From Thioalkalivibrio sulfidiphilus HL-EbGr7 (GTDB lineage: Bacteria; Pseudomonadota; Gammaproteobacteria; Ectothiorhodospirales; Ectothiorhodospiraceae), in contig NC_011901.1 in the NCBI RefSeq assembly GCF_000021985.1, positions 1,364,001-1,428,000 of the forward strand: DNA of 64,000 nucleotides, read 5' to 3'. This document shows, piece by piece, positions 8,398 to 18,930 of this stretch; position 1 is the stretch's first letter; each line of letters starts with the position of its first letter. A model generated the notes under the pieces. That model made no database searches, had not been told where the DNA came from, and saw only the letters and a program-made list of their open reading frames with translations. The position numbers were made by a program, and so were the translations under genes.

Positions 8398-8570
8398 GAT
8401 TCAATCTCGTGCTTCAGCGCCTCGCTGGGGGTAGTGCGGCCATGCTCTACAGCCTCCTGGCCCTTGCGGATCTTATCCAGGACATAGAGTCGGTACATGA
8501 TCTCGTCCATGTCGGTGTCATCGGGCAGCTTGGCGATGGCCTCCAGGGCATCCTGTTTCGCGTGTTGCAT
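8391..8570 (-). CDS. Small antitoxin-like protein of a disrupted ParE-type module
   Basis: This 59-residue acidic and helical protein begins MQHAKQDALEAIAKLPDDTD and ends HEIESW. Its stop overlaps the GTG start of the truncated toxin, the usual antitoxin-first arrangement of type II modules. A ribosome site (GGAGGACGTT) precedes the start. No DNA-binding domain is evident by eye. Because the toxin is broken, the gene may be an orphan retained by chance or for cross-protection. Confidence 0.7.
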   Translation of the reverse strand: MQHAKQDALEAIAKLPDDTDMDEIMYRLYVLDKIRKGQEAVEHGRTTPSEALKHEIESW

Positions 8571-8708
8571 AACGTCCTCCGGAATCGGTGTTGAACGGGA
8601 AGAGGGGAAATCTCTCGATTCAAACCCTGCGACGCTGTGTCTCGGTGTGAGAAAGCGAATGATAGGACTTTCTTCGCACCTTTATAGAGTCTCCGGTTTT
8701 TGCTTCTA

Positions 8709-8786
8709 AGGATGTTCCCTGCGTCCCCGCGCCTCCGCGAGAGAAAGGTTTTCTCTGTGACCTCTGTGCCCTCTGTGGCAAAAACC
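8709..8786. repeat. Right copy of the ~70-bp inverted repeat pair
   Basis: This is the reverse complement of the left copy at 8169-8246 with a handful of mismatches. It ends about 10 bp before the stop codon of the SYLF gene. The rest of 8571-8708 shows no gene that I can support. Confidence 0.85.
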
Positions 8787-8796
8787 GCAGTCAGTT

Positions 8797-9363
8797 TCAC
8801 TTCGGTGTATAGCTGAACTTCTGTCCGCCGATGCTCGCTTCGTACATGAGGCCGCCCTTGGCCACGGTGAATACGGCCATGCCGCGGTAGTAGTTGGCCA
8901 CGGCGCGGGCATCGTGCTGGGTGCCGCTGGCGCCGGCGGTGGCGCCGGTGGTGCCGACGCCCGCGGAGGCACCCGCGGTGATGGCCACGGCGGAGGCCTG
9001 GGCACCGAACTCGAAGTTGCCGCCGGTGAATTCCCGCAGCGCCCGCTGGTCCTCGAAGAAGATGATCTGACTGTAGGCCTGTCCGCCCAGCTGGAAGCCG
9101 ACAGTCACCTGGGTCATGCGGGTGTCGCCAATGTGATTGCCCCGTTCGTAGACCCGGCCCCGACCGTGGGCGCCGCCGATGCCGATGCCGCCCCGTCCGA
9201 TGGTGGGGAACACCGCGTAGCCGTAGGCGTTGTCGAAGAAGTGCTTGGACTCGATGGCCTCGCGGAAGACCTGGAGGGTGTCCTCGTAGGCATCGGCCCA
9301 GGCCTGACCCAGGGGCAGGAGCAGCAGCAACAGACTCAGTGTGAACAAGCGTGTGATCTTCAT
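8797..9363 (-). CDS. Secreted SYLF/Ysc84-domain lipid-binding protein
   Basis: The 188-residue precursor has a cleavable signal peptide (MKITRLF plus a leucine-rich core, ending AWA at about residue 23). A glycine-rich SYLF domain follows, with segments such as AYGYAVFPTIGRGGIGIGG and the C-terminal KGGLMYEASIGGQKFSY. SYLF proteins bind phosphoinositides in eukaryotes. The bacterial periplasmic members have no settled function. The start is preceded by GGAGAGAC. The gene is monocistronic on the minus strand. Confidence 0.85.
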   Translation of the reverse strand: MKITRLFTLSLLLLLLPLGQAWADAYEDTLQVFREAIESKHFFDNAYGYAVFPTIGRGGIGIGGAHGRGRVYERGNHIGDTRMTQVTVGFQLGGQAYSQIIFFEDQRALREFTGGNFEFGAQASAVAITAGASAGVGTTGATAGASGTQHDARAVANYYRGMAVFTVAKGGLMYEASIGGQKFSYTPK

Positions 9364-9452
9364 GGTGTCTCTCCTGTTGTCCGCTCGGGGGAGCGTTGAC
9401 CTAGGGTGTTGCCTGATTCTAGCCCTTCACCCACCTACTTCTCACCGCCCCG

Positions 9453-9497
9453 TTCTCACTTCTCACTTCTCACTTCTCACTTCTCACTTCTCACTTC
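9453..9497. repeat. Tandem heptamer repeat (CTTCTCA)n
   Basis: Six uninterrupted 7-bp units of TTCTCAC type end exactly at the 3' end of the AddB-like gene, whose stop codon at 9496-9498 lies at the repeat edge. The unit is closely related to the repeat flanking the mutS 3' end. Confidence 0.9.
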
Positions 9498-12372
9498 AAA
9501 GGCCCTGTTCCCAGCTGCCGCGACGGCACACCACGTCCATGGTGCAATGCTGGCAGGCCTTCTCGTCACCCCAGGCGGGCATGGGGCTGCCCGCGCGCAG
9601 GCGCTCCAGCAGCTGCAGCAGTCGCGTGGCCACGGCCTCGCGCAACGCTGTCAGGGCCTCGCCTTCCAGGCTTGCACCCGACTTGACCTTGTCCCGGTCC
9701 AGGTGCAGGTATTCCACCCGCTGGCTGTCTTCCAGCAGCAGGGCATAGGTGGGCAGCTGCACGGCCTCGCCGGCGTCCACTTCCTTCTGAGCGGGCGGCG
9801 TACCGGTCTTGTAGTCGATCACGCCCTGGCCCGCTTCGCCCGCATCCACCCGATCCAGACGGCCCTTGAGGACCGTGCCGGTGGCAAGCGCCACCTCCCG
9901 TGATACCTCGGTGTCCTGCACCTGCCAGGCCTCGGCCCGCTCAATGGCCCAGTCCAGGTAGGCGGGGATCAGGGCGCGCCAGCGGGCGAGCCAGCCCCGG
10001 TGCATGAAGTTGTCTTCCAGGTCCTTTTCGAACACCGCTTTGCTGATGGTCTCAAGCAAGGTCTGGGCCTCGGCGCGGTGAGCTTCGTCGAGAGGCCCCT
10101 GCCAGGGACCGGGCAGTTCCGGCGTGCCGCCATGGAAGGCCTGCAGACACAGATGCACCCGTTCGCCGTAATCGGCCTTGCTCAGGGCCTCGGCCAGTTC
10201 CTCGGGGGGGGCAAGCCCCAGACCGCGCGCGGCGTAGAAGCGGTAGGGACAGTCGATCAGATCCTGGTGGGCGCTGGCCGAGAGTTTGGCAGGCACATGG
10301 GCGGCGGGCAGCAGCGGTGCCGGACGTTGCGGGGTGGCCGGCAGGGGGGCCGTGTCCGGGCTCTGCACCAGGGCGTCGGGCGTCTTGAGCCAGGCCTCCA
10401 GGGCCTCGTCCCTGAGCGGTGCGCCCCAGGCCAGGCGGTGGAAGGCGTCGATCAGTTCCACCCAGGGGGCGGGGCGCTGCGGGCCGCCGCCCCGTTCCCG
10501 CTGCCAGGTGATCAACACCCTGGGCGCGGCCTCCAGCAGGCGCCGGAAGCGGCCCTGCTGGCGGGCCACCCGGTCATGCCAGGCCTCCAGGCCGAGGGCA
10601 TGGCGCACGCCGTCGTTGAACAGGGCGCGCACCGGTTCGTGGCCGGGCAGGTGTTCACCGTCGGCGGCGGCGATGATCAGGGCGTCGAAACGGGCCAGCG
10701 CGGTCTCGCCGAGGCTCATGAGCCGCACCGGCGCGGGCCGTGGGTGGGGGCGGAAATGACGGGTCTCCAGCACCCGCCCCAGCCAGGTGCGGAATTCCCG
10801 CCAGTCCATGGACAGCGGCCGCGAGCCGAGGTCTGCGGCCATGGCGCGCACTTCCTCCAGCAGCCGGCGTCCGGCGGGGTCCGCCTCCAGGCTTGCCTGC
10901 ATGCCCAGCCGGCGCAGGCTCTCCTGCAGGGCGGCCAGCCAATCGCCGGCGGGCCGGGCCGCGCCCCGCACCAGACCCCTGAAAGGCACGGCGGCCTCTT
11001 CCAGGGCATCCAGCAGGCTGGCCACCGCCCGGGTGCTGCGCTCGGAGGCCGGCCCCAGTCGCCGGGCTCGCTTGAACAGGTGCTCACGCATGCGGGCCAG
11101 ATTCCTGGGGATGTTCTCCCGCAGCATCACGTCCTGTTCCAGGCGGTACACGGCGAACAGGTGTTCTTCAGTGCGCTCCGGGAACACGAAGGGGGACTTG
11201 AGCACGTCCATGAGGGGCTGGTATTCGAAGTCCTCTTCCAGGGCCTCCAGCCAGCGTTCCAGGGCGGCGGCGGCGCGGGTGGTGGACAGGGCCCAGCCGC
11301 CCGGGTCGTCCAGGTCGATGCCGGCGCGCTCCAGCAGGGCCCGCAGACGCCGGGCCAGGCGCCGGTCGTCGGTGACCACGCCGATGTGGCGATGGCCTTC
11401 CAGCAGCCAGGCGCGGATGCGGATGTCCAGGGCGGCGGCCTGGGCCTCGGCGTCCTCGGCGCCGAGCAGGGCGAGACGTGGCGTGGCGGGGCTGCTGGGA
11501 TGGCGTTGCGCGAAGGCGAGGGCGCGTTCACGCAGAGGTGCCCCGTCGGTGTCGAACGCCTGGTCCAGGAAGGCGCTGAAAGGTGTCTGAGGGTCTGCGC
11601 CGTCGGACGTCGGTTGCGGCATGCCCGGCGCGGCGGGCAATCCCACCAGCCAGTGCAGACGACCCTCGCGGGTCAGGCCGTTGAGCAGTGCGGTTTCGGC
11701 GGGCAGGAGTTCATCGTAGCCGGCCGCATACAGGCTGCCTGGGGGGATGTTGCCGGGTTCGAGGCATGCCAGGGCACGCAGGTAGCGGGCATCCGGGTCT
11801 TCCCGGCCTTCCTGCCGCTGCTGCTCCAGCCAGGCGTGCCAGAGGGTGTGCACGATGCGGGCCTCACGACCCAAGGGTTCCAGGCAGGCCGAATCATCAC
11901 CGCCCAGCCCGTAGGCCTCGCGCAGCCTCTGTACGAAGGCCTCGTAGGCGGCGGGCGGGGTGGCGCCGCTCAGGGTCAGTTCCCGGAACAGTTCCAGCAG
12001 GGTGTCCACCAGGCGCCAGGTATCGTGGCGCTCGAACAGCTGCGGGTGTTCCCGCAGCGCTTCGAAGAGCATCAGTTCACGGCCGTGATCGCCGAGCAGC
12101 GGGGCGCCGTGCGCGGGGTCCTGTTCCATCACCCACTGGCGCAGGCTGGTGATGCGCGGGCCCAGCAGGGCCTCGACCCCCTGTTCCCGGGCGGCGGCGA
12201 GCAGCAAACGGCGCAAACGCGCGTCCCCGTGGGCACGGGGACGCAGGAGGGTGACTGAGGTGAGATCCGGGAGCCGGTCCCGGTGGTCCTCGACGATGCG
12301 TCGGGCCAGTTGCTCGAGGGGGTCGGTGCCGGGGGCAGCACCCTCAATCCGGGTGGCCTGTCCCGACGACAC
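9496..12372 (-). CDS. AddB-like PD-(D/E)XK nuclease, putative DNA repair protein
   Basis: A large protein of about 958 residues. Its C-terminal third is a RecB-type nuclease with GRLDRVDAGE and VIDYKTGTPP (metal-binding Asp and catalytic D-x-K). Four cysteines around the nuclease (DCPYRF, then ACQHC and VVC near the end) match the Fe-S staple of AddB nucleases. The N-terminal part resembles an inactivated UvrD-like helicase. I chose GTG 12372 because it overlaps the fdxA stop (TAGTG). A longer frame to 12462 would run inside fdxA. The partner AddA is not in the window. It could act in double-strand break processing, by inference. Confidence 0.8.
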   Translation of the reverse strand: MSSGQATRIEGAAPGTDPLEQLARRIVEDHRDRLPDLTSVTLLRPRAHGDARLRRLLLAAAREQGVEALLGPRITSLRQWVMEQDPAHGAPLLGDHGRELMLFEALREHPQLFERHDTWRLVDTLLELFRELTLSGATPPAAYEAFVQRLREAYGLGGDDSACLEPLGREARIVHTLWHAWLEQQRQEGREDPDARYLRALACLEPGNIPPGSLYAAGYDELLPAETALLNGLTREGRLHWLVGLPAAPGMPQPTSDGADPQTPFSAFLDQAFDTDGAPLRERALAFAQRHPSSPATPRLALLGAEDAEAQAAALDIRIRAWLLEGHRHIGVVTDDRRLARRLRALLERAGIDLDDPGGWALSTTRAAAALERWLEALEEDFEYQPLMDVLKSPFVFPERTEEHLFAVYRLEQDVMLRENIPRNLARMREHLFKRARRLGPASERSTRAVASLLDALEEAAVPFRGLVRGAARPAGDWLAALQESLRRLGMQASLEADPAGRRLLEEVRAMAADLGSRPLSMDWREFRTWLGRVLETRHFRPHPRPAPVRLMSLGETALARFDALIIAAADGEHLPGHEPVRALFNDGVRHALGLEAWHDRVARQQGRFRRLLEAAPRVLITWQRERGGGPQRPAPWVELIDAFHRLAWGAPLRDEALEAWLKTPDALVQSPDTAPLPATPQRPAPLLPAAHVPAKLSASAHQDLIDCPYRFYAARGLGLAPPEELAEALSKADYGERVHLCLQAFHGGTPELPGPWQGPLDEAHRAEAQTLLETISKAVFEKDLEDNFMHRGWLARWRALIPAYLDWAIERAEAWQVQDTEVSREVALATGTVLKGRLDRVDAGEAGQGVIDYKTGTPPAQKEVDAGEAVQLPTYALLLEDSQRVEYLHLDRDKVKSGASLEGEALTALREAVATRLLQLLERLRAGSPMPAWGDEKACQHCTMDVVCRRGSWEQGL

Positions 12373-12695
12373 TAGCGCTCCAGGTATTTGAGCTTGTCGG
12401 GCTTGCCGTCCCACTCCTCGGCGTCGGCGGGCGGTTCCTTGCGGGTGGTGATCACCGGCCACTGGCGGGACAGCTCAGCGTTGAGTTCCAGGAAGTCCTC
12501 CTGGCCCTCGGGGATGTCATCCTCGGGCACGATGGCCTCGGCCGGGCACTCGGGTTCGCACAGGGTGCAGTCGATGCACTCCTCCGGGTCGATGACCAGG
12601 AAGTTGGGCCCCTCGTGGAAGCAGTCCACGGGGCAGACCTCCACGCAGTCGGTGTACTTGCACTTGATGCAGTTTTCGATGACGACGAATGTCAT
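12372..12695 (-). CDS. fdxA: Seven-iron ferredoxin (FdxA)
   Basis: A 107-residue soluble electron carrier. It has cysteines for one [3Fe-4S] and one [4Fe-4S] cluster in its first half ([14 protein letters not shown] and [12 protein letters not shown]), then an acidic C-terminal extension typical of Azotobacter-type FdI/FdxA. ATG 12695 begins MTFVVIENC, and upstream in-frame codons to 12839 lie in repeat DNA. The gene sits between mutS and the AddB-like gene, all on the minus strand. Confidence 0.95.
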   Translation of the reverse strand: MTFVVIENCIKCKYTDCVEVCPVDCFHEGPNFLVIDPEECIDCTLCEPECPAEAIVPEDDIPEGQEDFLELNAELSRQWPVITTRKEPPADAEEWDGKPDKLKYLER

Positions 12696-12771
12696 GGGCG
12701 GGCCTCTTCTGGATATTTTGCCGCCAAGTGTATCGGCAAGGGAGGTTGAATTCGAGAACCCACTCAGGAAG

Positions 12772-12840
12772 TGCGAAGTGTGAATTGGGAAGTGGGAAGT
12801 AAGGGCTTCATTTCCCACTTCCCAATTCACCCTTCTCACT
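12772..12840. repeat. Heptamer-built hairpin between mutS and fdxA
   Basis: Units of GGGAAGT/GAAGTGC type run rightward and are mirrored by ACTTCCC/CTTCTCA units, giving ~30-bp arms around a short loop. The mutS stop codon falls at its right edge. As RNA it would form a strong hairpin and could attenuate mutS-fdxA read-through or protect the mRNA end. Confidence 0.85.
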
Positions 12841-15424
12841 TTGCCAATAGCGCCCTGAGCCGGTACACGACCTCCAGCGCCTCCCGGGGCGAAAGGCTGT
12901 CCGGGTCCAGGTCCTCGACCGCCTCGCGCAGGGCCTCGAGGGACGGATCCGGGGCGGGCGAGGGTGGCGGGGTGGGGGCGAACAGGCCCAACTGGGGGTC
13001 GGCAGCCCCGCCGGCCAGGTTCTGGCGTTCCAGCTCCGCCAGACGCTGGCGGGCCTTTTTGATCACCGCCGCGGGCACGCCGGCCAGGGCCGCCACGTGC
13101 AGGCCGTAGCTCTGGTTGGCGGGGCCTTCCTTGACCGCGTGCAGGAACACGATGCGGTTGCCGTGTTCCACGGCGTCGATGTGCACGTTGGCGATGGCCT
13201 CGTGCTGCTCGGCCAGGGCGGTGAGTTCGAAGTAGTGGGTCGCGAACAGGGTGAAGGCCCGGTTGTGCCGGGCCAGGTGCTCGGCGCAGGCCCAGGCGAG
13301 CGACAGGCCGTCAAAGGTGGAGGTGCCCCGGCCGATCTCGTCCATGAGCACCAGGCTGTGCTCGGTGGCGTTGTTGAGGATGTTGGCCGCCTCGGTCATC
13401 TCCACCATGAAGGTGGAACGCCCGGAGGCCAGGTCATCCGAGGCACCGATGCGGGTGAAGATGCGGTCCACGGGGCCGAGCACCGTCCGGCGCGCGGGCA
13501 CGAAAGAGCCCAGGTGGGCCATGAGCACGATCAGCGCCGTCTGGCGCATGTAGGTGGACTTGCCGCCCATGTTGGGGCCGGTGATCACCAGCATGCGGCG
13601 GGCGTCCGCGAGTTGCACGCCGTTGGCCACGAAGGGCTCGTCCAGCACCTGCTCCACCACCGGGTGACGGCCGTCCTCGATGAGCATGCCGGGGGTGTCG
13701 GTGAGTTCCGGGCGGCTGTAGCCCAGGGTCTCGGCGCGCTCGGCGAAGCAGGCCAGCACGTCCAGTTCCGCCAGGGCCTCGGCGCTTCGCTGGAGGGCCG
13801 GGAGCGGTTCCAGCAGGGCCTCCAGCAGGGCCTCGTAGAGGGCCTTCTCCCGGGCCAGGGCCCGTTCACGGGCGGACAGCACCTTGTCTTCGAAGGCCTT
13901 CAGTTCCGGGGTGATGAAGCGCTCGGCGCCCTTGAGCGTCTGGCGCCGGGTGTAGTCGTCCGGGGCCTTGTCCGCCTGGGCGCGGCTGATCTCAATGTAG
14001 TAGCCGTGCACCCGGTTGTAGGCCACTTTCAGCGTGTGGATGCCGGTGCGTTCCCGCTCCCTGGCCTCCAGGTCCACCAGGAACTGGTCGGCGTTCCCGG
14101 ACAGGGCGCGCAGTTCGTCCAGTTCCGGGTCGTAGCCGGGGGCGATGACGCCGCCGTCGCGGATCAGCACCGGGGGCTGTTCGATGACCGCCCGGGTGAG
14201 CAGGTCCACCACGGCCGGGTGTTCGCCGGCGCTCCCGGCGAGTTGCTCAAGCCGGGGCGCGCCGGTCCCGGCCAGCAGGCCGCGGATCTCCGGCAGCACG
14301 GCCAGGGAGTCCCGCAGGGTCACCAGGTCCCGGGGCCGGGCGGAGCCCAGGGCCACCCGGGAGAGGATGCGCTCCAGATCCCCGATGCGCCGCAGCCGCT
14401 CGTGCAGCGCCCGGTGGCCGCGGCCCTCCAGCAGTTCCGCCACGGCGCCCAGACGCGCCTCCAGGTCCTGCCGGTGGCGCAGGGGCTGGTGGATCCAGCG
14501 GGACAGCAGGCGGCTGCCCATGGCGGTGGCGGTCTCATCCAGCACCGCGGCCAGGGTATGTTCCCGGCCGCCAGCCAGGTTCTGGGTCAGCTCCAGGTTC
14601 CGGCGGGTGGCGGCGTCCAGGATGATGCCGTCCTCGCGGCGTTCCACCCCCAGGCCGTTGATGTGGGGCAGGGCGCTCATCTGGGTGTCCTGCACGTACT
14701 GCAGCAGGGCCCCGGCGGCGCCGGTGGCGAGCGCCAGGCCCTCGCAGCCGAAGCCGGCCAGGTCCCGGGTGCCGAAGTGCCGGGTGAGCAGGGTGCGGGC
14801 AGCCTCGGCCTCGAAATGCCACACCGCCCGCTGGCGCGTGCCCGGGCGCTTGGTCCCGGGCAGGGGCTGGCCCTCGGGCAGCAGCAGCTCCGCCGGGTTC
14901 AGGCGCTCCAGCTCACCGGCCAGGGCCTCGACACCCTCCACTTCCAGCACCCGGAAGCGCCCGGTGCTCACGTCCAGGGCGGCGATGCCGAAGCGGTTCT
15001 CCCGGCCGCACACCGCCACCAGCAGGTTCTCCCGGCGCTCCTCCAGCAGGGCCTCTTCCGTGACCGTGCCGGGGGTGACGATACGCACCACCTTGCGCTC
15101 CACCGGACCCTTGCTGGTGGCCGGGTCTCCGATCTGCTCGCAGATGGCCACCGACTCTCCGAGCCGGATCAGGCGTCCCAGGTAACTCTCCACCGCGTGC
15201 ACCGGCACACCCGCCATGGGGATGGGTTCGCCGGCGGACTGGCCGCGCTTGGTCAGGGTGATGTCCAGCAGGCGCGCGGCGCGGATCGCGTCGTCGTAGA
15301 ACAGCTCGTAGAAGTCCCCCATGCGGTAGAACACCAGGATGTCCGGGTGCTGCGCCTTGATGCCCAGGTACTGCTGCATCATGGGGGTGTGCTGGGGGCT
15401 GGCGGCGGCGGGGGTGCTGGACAT
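12836..15424 (-). CDS. mutS: DNA mismatch repair protein MutS
   Basis: MutS recognises mismatches and small loops and recruits MutL. The 862-residue protein has the N-terminal mismatch-reading segment [15 protein letters not shown] (phenylalanine-x-glutamate motif). The ABC-type ATPase includes the Walker [14 protein letters not shown] near residue 613 and Walker [16 protein letters not shown]. Length is normal. The start ATG 15424 is the only good one near the conserved N-terminus. Its 3' end abuts a heptamer hairpin. Confidence 0.98.
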   Translation of the reverse strand: MSSTPAAASPQHTPMMQQYLGIKAQHPDILVFYRMGDFYELFYDDAIRAARLLDITLTKRGQSAGEPIPMAGVPVHAVESYLGRLIRLGESVAICEQIGDPATSKGPVERKVVRIVTPGTVTEEALLEERRENLLVAVCGRENRFGIAALDVSTGRFRVLEVEGVEALAGELERLNPAELLLPEGQPLPGTKRPGTRQRAVWHFEAEAARTLLTRHFGTRDLAGFGCEGLALATGAAGALLQYVQDTQMSALPHINGLGVERREDGIILDAATRRNLELTQNLAGGREHTLAAVLDETATAMGSRLLSRWIHQPLRHRQDLEARLGAVAELLEGRGHRALHERLRRIGDLERILSRVALGSARPRDLVTLRDSLAVLPEIRGLLAGTGAPRLEQLAGSAGEHPAVVDLLTRAVIEQPPVLIRDGGVIAPGYDPELDELRALSGNADQFLVDLEARERERTGIHTLKVAYNRVHGYYIEISRAQADKAPDDYTRRQTLKGAERFITPELKAFEDKVLSARERALAREKALYEALLEALLEPLPALQRSAEALAELDVLACFAERAETLGYSRPELTDTPGMLIEDGRHPVVEQVLDEPFVANGVQLADARRMLVITGPNMGGKSTYMRQTALIVLMAHLGSFVPARRTVLGPVDRIFTRIGASDDLASGRSTFMVEMTEAANILNNATEHSLVLMDEIGRGTSTFDGLSLAWACAEHLARHNRAFTLFATHYFELTALAEQHEAIANVHIDAVEHGNRIVFLHAVKEGPANQSYGLHVAALAGVPAAVIKKARQRLAELERQNLAGGAADPQLGLFAPTPPPSPAPDPSLEALREAVEDLDPDSLSPREALEVVYRLRALLAK

Positions 15425-15656
15425 GGGCGGGAATTCTACATGACCTGACCGGGATCAAGGACAGCCCGGATTCCTGCACGAGGGGGCTGGTGGGTTTCGG
15501 GTAAAGGACTATATTCAGCACATATGAAGGGCACTTTCGTGGTTACTCGGGATCTTCGGCGCACGGCGTCCATGCTGTGTTGTCAGCCTGCCCCAGGTCT
15601 CGAGCCGGCATGATGTTTTTCCGCCATCCTGCTGATTTCATGGTTGTTTGATTCTC

Positions 15657-15686
15657 GCGGCGCTGCCCCATGGCGCGCCGCTTTTT
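15657..15686 (+). terminator. Rho-independent terminator-like hairpin before the host-attachment gene
   Basis: GCGGCGC and GCGCCGC arms with a 9-11-base loop are followed by TTTTT. It lies 38 bp upstream of the next start codon, with no annotated gene ending before it on the plus strand. It could end a short RNA from the 15425-15656 gap or act as a leader attenuator. Confidence 0.6.
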
Positions 15687-15723
15687 CGTGTGCTGTTTCG
15701 CAAACCTTGAAGGAGGTGACCGC

Positions 15724-16158
15724 ATGACCACTTGGGTGATTGTCGCAGACGCCAGCCGCGCCCGGATCTTCAGCGCCGAGAAGTCCTTCAGTGCCCTGCA
15801 GGAGGTGGAAGACTTCAGCCATCCCGAGGGGCGTCTCCACGAGCAGGATCTCAACTCCGATCGACCGGGGCGCGCCTACGACAGCAGCGGCGACGGCCGC
15901 CATGCCATGGGCAAGGAGGTGCCGCCCAAGAAGCAGGAGGCAGTGCGTTTTGCCAAGGTGCTGTGCGACCGACTCAACAACGCCCGGGCCACGGGCGTGT
16001 TCGAAAAGCTCTACATCGTGGCCGCCCCCGCCTTCCTGGGTACTTTGCGCCAGTGCATGAACAGCGTGACCCAGAAGTCCATCGTCGGAGAGCTGGACAA
16101 GAACCTCACCACCCACGACGTGGACACCATTCGCAGCCATCTGCCCGACTTCCTCTGA
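15724..16158 (+). CDS. Host-attachment-family protein (PF10116-like)
   Basis: The 144-residue protein begins MTTWVIVADASRARIF, the signature of proteins first described as required for attachment to host cells in Agrobacterium. The fold resembles eRF1/Pelota-like domains. FEKLYIVAAPAFLGTLR is the second conserved block. A strong AAGGAGGTGA ribosome site fixes ATG 15724. In free-living bacteria the role is unknown, so the name should not be read as a function. Confidence 0.85.
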   Translation: MTTWVIVADASRARIFSAEKSFSALQEVEDFSHPEGRLHEQDLNSDRPGRAYDSSGDGRHAMGKEVPPKKQEAVRFAKVLCDRLNNARATGVFEKLYIVAAPAFLGTLRQCMNSVTQKSIVGELDKNLTTHDVDTIRSHLPDFL

Positions 16159-16267
16159 CGCCTGTCCGTTCCCCGCCCGTCCGGCCTTTCCCTGCCGGGC
16201 GGGATGGGGCTACAGTTCCCGGAAGCCAAAACAGCCCGCCATGCGGGCGAACAACAGGGGAGGTGGC

Positions 16268-16564
16268 ATGAGCCGGGACTACGAGGAGAAGCGGGATTTC
16301 CATCGCATGCAGATCGACTGTACCGTGCAATTGCGGCACAAGGCCACGGGTGAGGTACTGAGTGCCGAGGGGCGTGACCTGAGTGCCCAGGGCTTTTCCT
16401 TCCACGCGGGCCGTTCCTTCGGGGCCGGCGCCATCCTGGAGGCCACCGTGAGCCCCGAGAACACCCTGGTCCGACCCCTGCGTGCCGAGGTGGAGGTGGT
16501 CCGCGAGGAATCCGAGGGGCAGGGTTTCCTGGTGGGTGCCCGGATTCTCCGCATGCTGGACTGA
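16268..16564 (+). CDS. Single-domain PilZ protein
   Basis: A 98-residue protein with the two c-di-GMP binding motifs of PilZ domains: RDFHR (RxxxR, near residue 9) and DLSAQG (D/NxSxxG, near residue 38). It is likely a soluble c-di-GMP receptor. ATG 16268 follows GGGGAGGTGG. It starts 110 bp after the attachment-family gene and ends 4 bp before the pncC start, so it may be cotranscribed with pncC. Its output partner is not evident. Confidence 0.85.
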   Translation: MSRDYEEKRDFHRMQIDCTVQLRHKATGEVLSAEGRDLSAQGFSFHAGRSFGAGAILEATVSPENTLVRPLRAEVEVVREESEGQGFLVGARILRMLD

Positions 16565-16568
16565 GCTC

Positions 16569-17066
16569 GTGGTTCCCGGGGATGAGGCGCTCGCCGGGCT
16601 GGCCCGGGACACGGGGCAGGCCCTGGGCATGGCCGGCCTGAGGCTCGCCACCGCCGAGTCCTGCACCGGCGGCTGGATCGCCAAGCTGCTCACGGATATC
16701 GCCGGCAGCTCCGCCTGGTTCGAGCGGGGGCTGGTGACCTACAGCAATGCCGCCAAGACGCAACTGCTGGGCGTGCCGGCCGGGATCATCGAGGTCCATG
16801 GCGCGGTCAGTGAAGCGACCGTGCGGGCCATGGCCGAGGGTGCCCTGAACGTCAGCGATGCCGAGGCGGCCTTGGCGGTCAGCGGCATTGCAGGTCCTGG
16901 CGGCGGAAGCCCCGAGAAACCGGTGGGCACCGTGTGGCTGGCCTGGGCCGGCAAGGGTCGCGAGACCGAGGCGCGACGCTTCCTGTTCCCGGGCGACCGG
17001 GAGGCCGTGCGACGGCAGGCCGTGGCGGCGGCCCTGGAGGGCTTGCTGGCGCGGCTGTCGTCCTGA
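16569..17066 (+). CDS. pncC: Nicotinamide-nucleotide amidohydrolase PncC (CinA C-terminal domain)
   Basis: PncC deamidates NMN to NaMN in pyridine-nucleotide salvage. The 165-residue protein has the family blocks [20 protein letters not shown] and [19 protein letters not shown], and lacks the N-terminal CinA domain. I favour GTG 16569, four bases after the pilZ stop, over an in-frame ATG at 16482 inside the pilZ gene. It lies two genes upstream of recA, as in many gammaproteobacteria. Confidence 0.92.
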   Translation: MVPGDEALAGLARDTGQALGMAGLRLATAESCTGGWIAKLLTDIAGSSAWFERGLVTYSNAAKTQLLGVPAGIIEVHGAVSEATVRAMAEGALNVSDAEAALAVSGIAGPGGGSPEKPVGTVWLAWAGKGRETEARRFLFPGDREAVRRQAVAAALEGLLARLSS

Positions 17067-17243
17067 ACGTCTGATTTCAGAGAAGGTATGCAAGCAACCC
17101 GCCCAGGACTCGAAGGGATGCGCCAAGGTTTAGAAGGTCTCTGATCGAAACACAACGACATCGCGTTCCCTGCTCGCCCTCATTGCGTCCTTTGCATGCT
17201 AGCCTGTGTTTTGAATGCTCGTCGATGACTTACGGGAGGACTC

Positions 17244-17810
17244 ATGGAAGAGACCCTGGACACACCCCAGCGACTGTTCTTCGCCCTCTGGCCCTCGGAT
17301 GAAGCGCGCGCGGCCCTGGCCGGCTGGCGGGATGCCCTGCCCCGGCCGGGTGGGCGACCCACGGCTGCGAGAAACCTGCACCTGACCCTGGCCTTCGCCG
17401 GCGACGTGGACGCCGAGACCCGAACCTGCCTGGAGCAGGCGGCGGCCCGGGTGCGGGGCGAACCCTTCAGCCTGCCGCTCGACCGGCTCGGCGTGTTCAA
17501 ACGGGGGCTGCTCTGGACCGGCCCCGCGGACTGCCCGGCGGCGCTCTCGACCCTGGCCGGCGATCTGGCCGGGGTCCTGCGGGACTGCGGCGTTCGCCCC
17601 GACCCGTGTCCCTTTCATGCCCACATCACCCTGATCCGCCGCATGAACGGCCGTCTGCCCGGGGTGGATCCGCCCGGCCTCACCTGGCAGGCAAAGGCCT
17701 TCTGCCTGGTGCGCTCCCGGCCCGGACAGGGTTACGAGGTGCTCAAAACCTATCCCCTGCAGGGCGCGCCACCGGGCTCGCTTTCGGAGCGCTCCGGTTC
17801 TATGGGATAA
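17244..17810 (+). CDS. thpR: RNA 2',3'-cyclic phosphodiesterase (ThpR/LigT family)
   Basis: This is a 2H-phosphoesterase that opens 2',3'-cyclic phosphates and can ligate tRNA halves in vitro. Both catalytic HxTx motifs are present: HLTL near residue 46 and HITL near residue 130. The 188-residue length is normal. It starts at ATG 17244 behind GGGAGGACTC and sits between pncC and recA, 88 bp ahead of the recA start. The 177-bp gap before it shows no gene. Confidence 0.9.
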   Translation: MEETLDTPQRLFFALWPSDEARAALAGWRDALPRPGGRPTAARNLHLTLAFAGDVDAETRTCLEQAAARVRGEPFSLPLDRLGVFKRGLLWTGPADCPAALSTLAGDLAGVLRDCGVRPDPCPFHAHITLIRRMNGRLPGVDPPGLTWQAKAFCLVRSRPGQGYEVLKTYPLQGAPPGSLSERSGSMG

Positions 17811-17898
17811 TCCGGGGTTTGGTGTCCCCCGGATGCCGCCGACACACCATCTAGTGTCCTGACCCTCCAGGGCACCCAACAGATTGCGAGGAAACACC

Positions 17899-18904
<1,006 letters not shown>

Positions 18905-18930
<26 letters not shown>

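Noticed and set aside
10000-12258. 752-codon plus-strand open frame antisense to the AddB-like gene
   Set aside because: It is a GC-driven mirror frame of a well-supported minus-strand gene, with low-complexity Gly/Gln-rich translation and no family signature. Similar mirrors oppose mutS, alaS and the GGDEF/EAL gene.
17067-17082. GAACGTCTGATT matching the IS5 left end, after pncC
   Set aside because: Only about 12 bases match, no second end in inverted orientation and no target duplication are visible. Probably chance or an untestable remnant.
17811-17898. LexA box upstream of recA
   Set aside because: I looked for CTG-N10-CAG type palindromes and found none convincing between thpR and recA. 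The organism's LexA site may differ.
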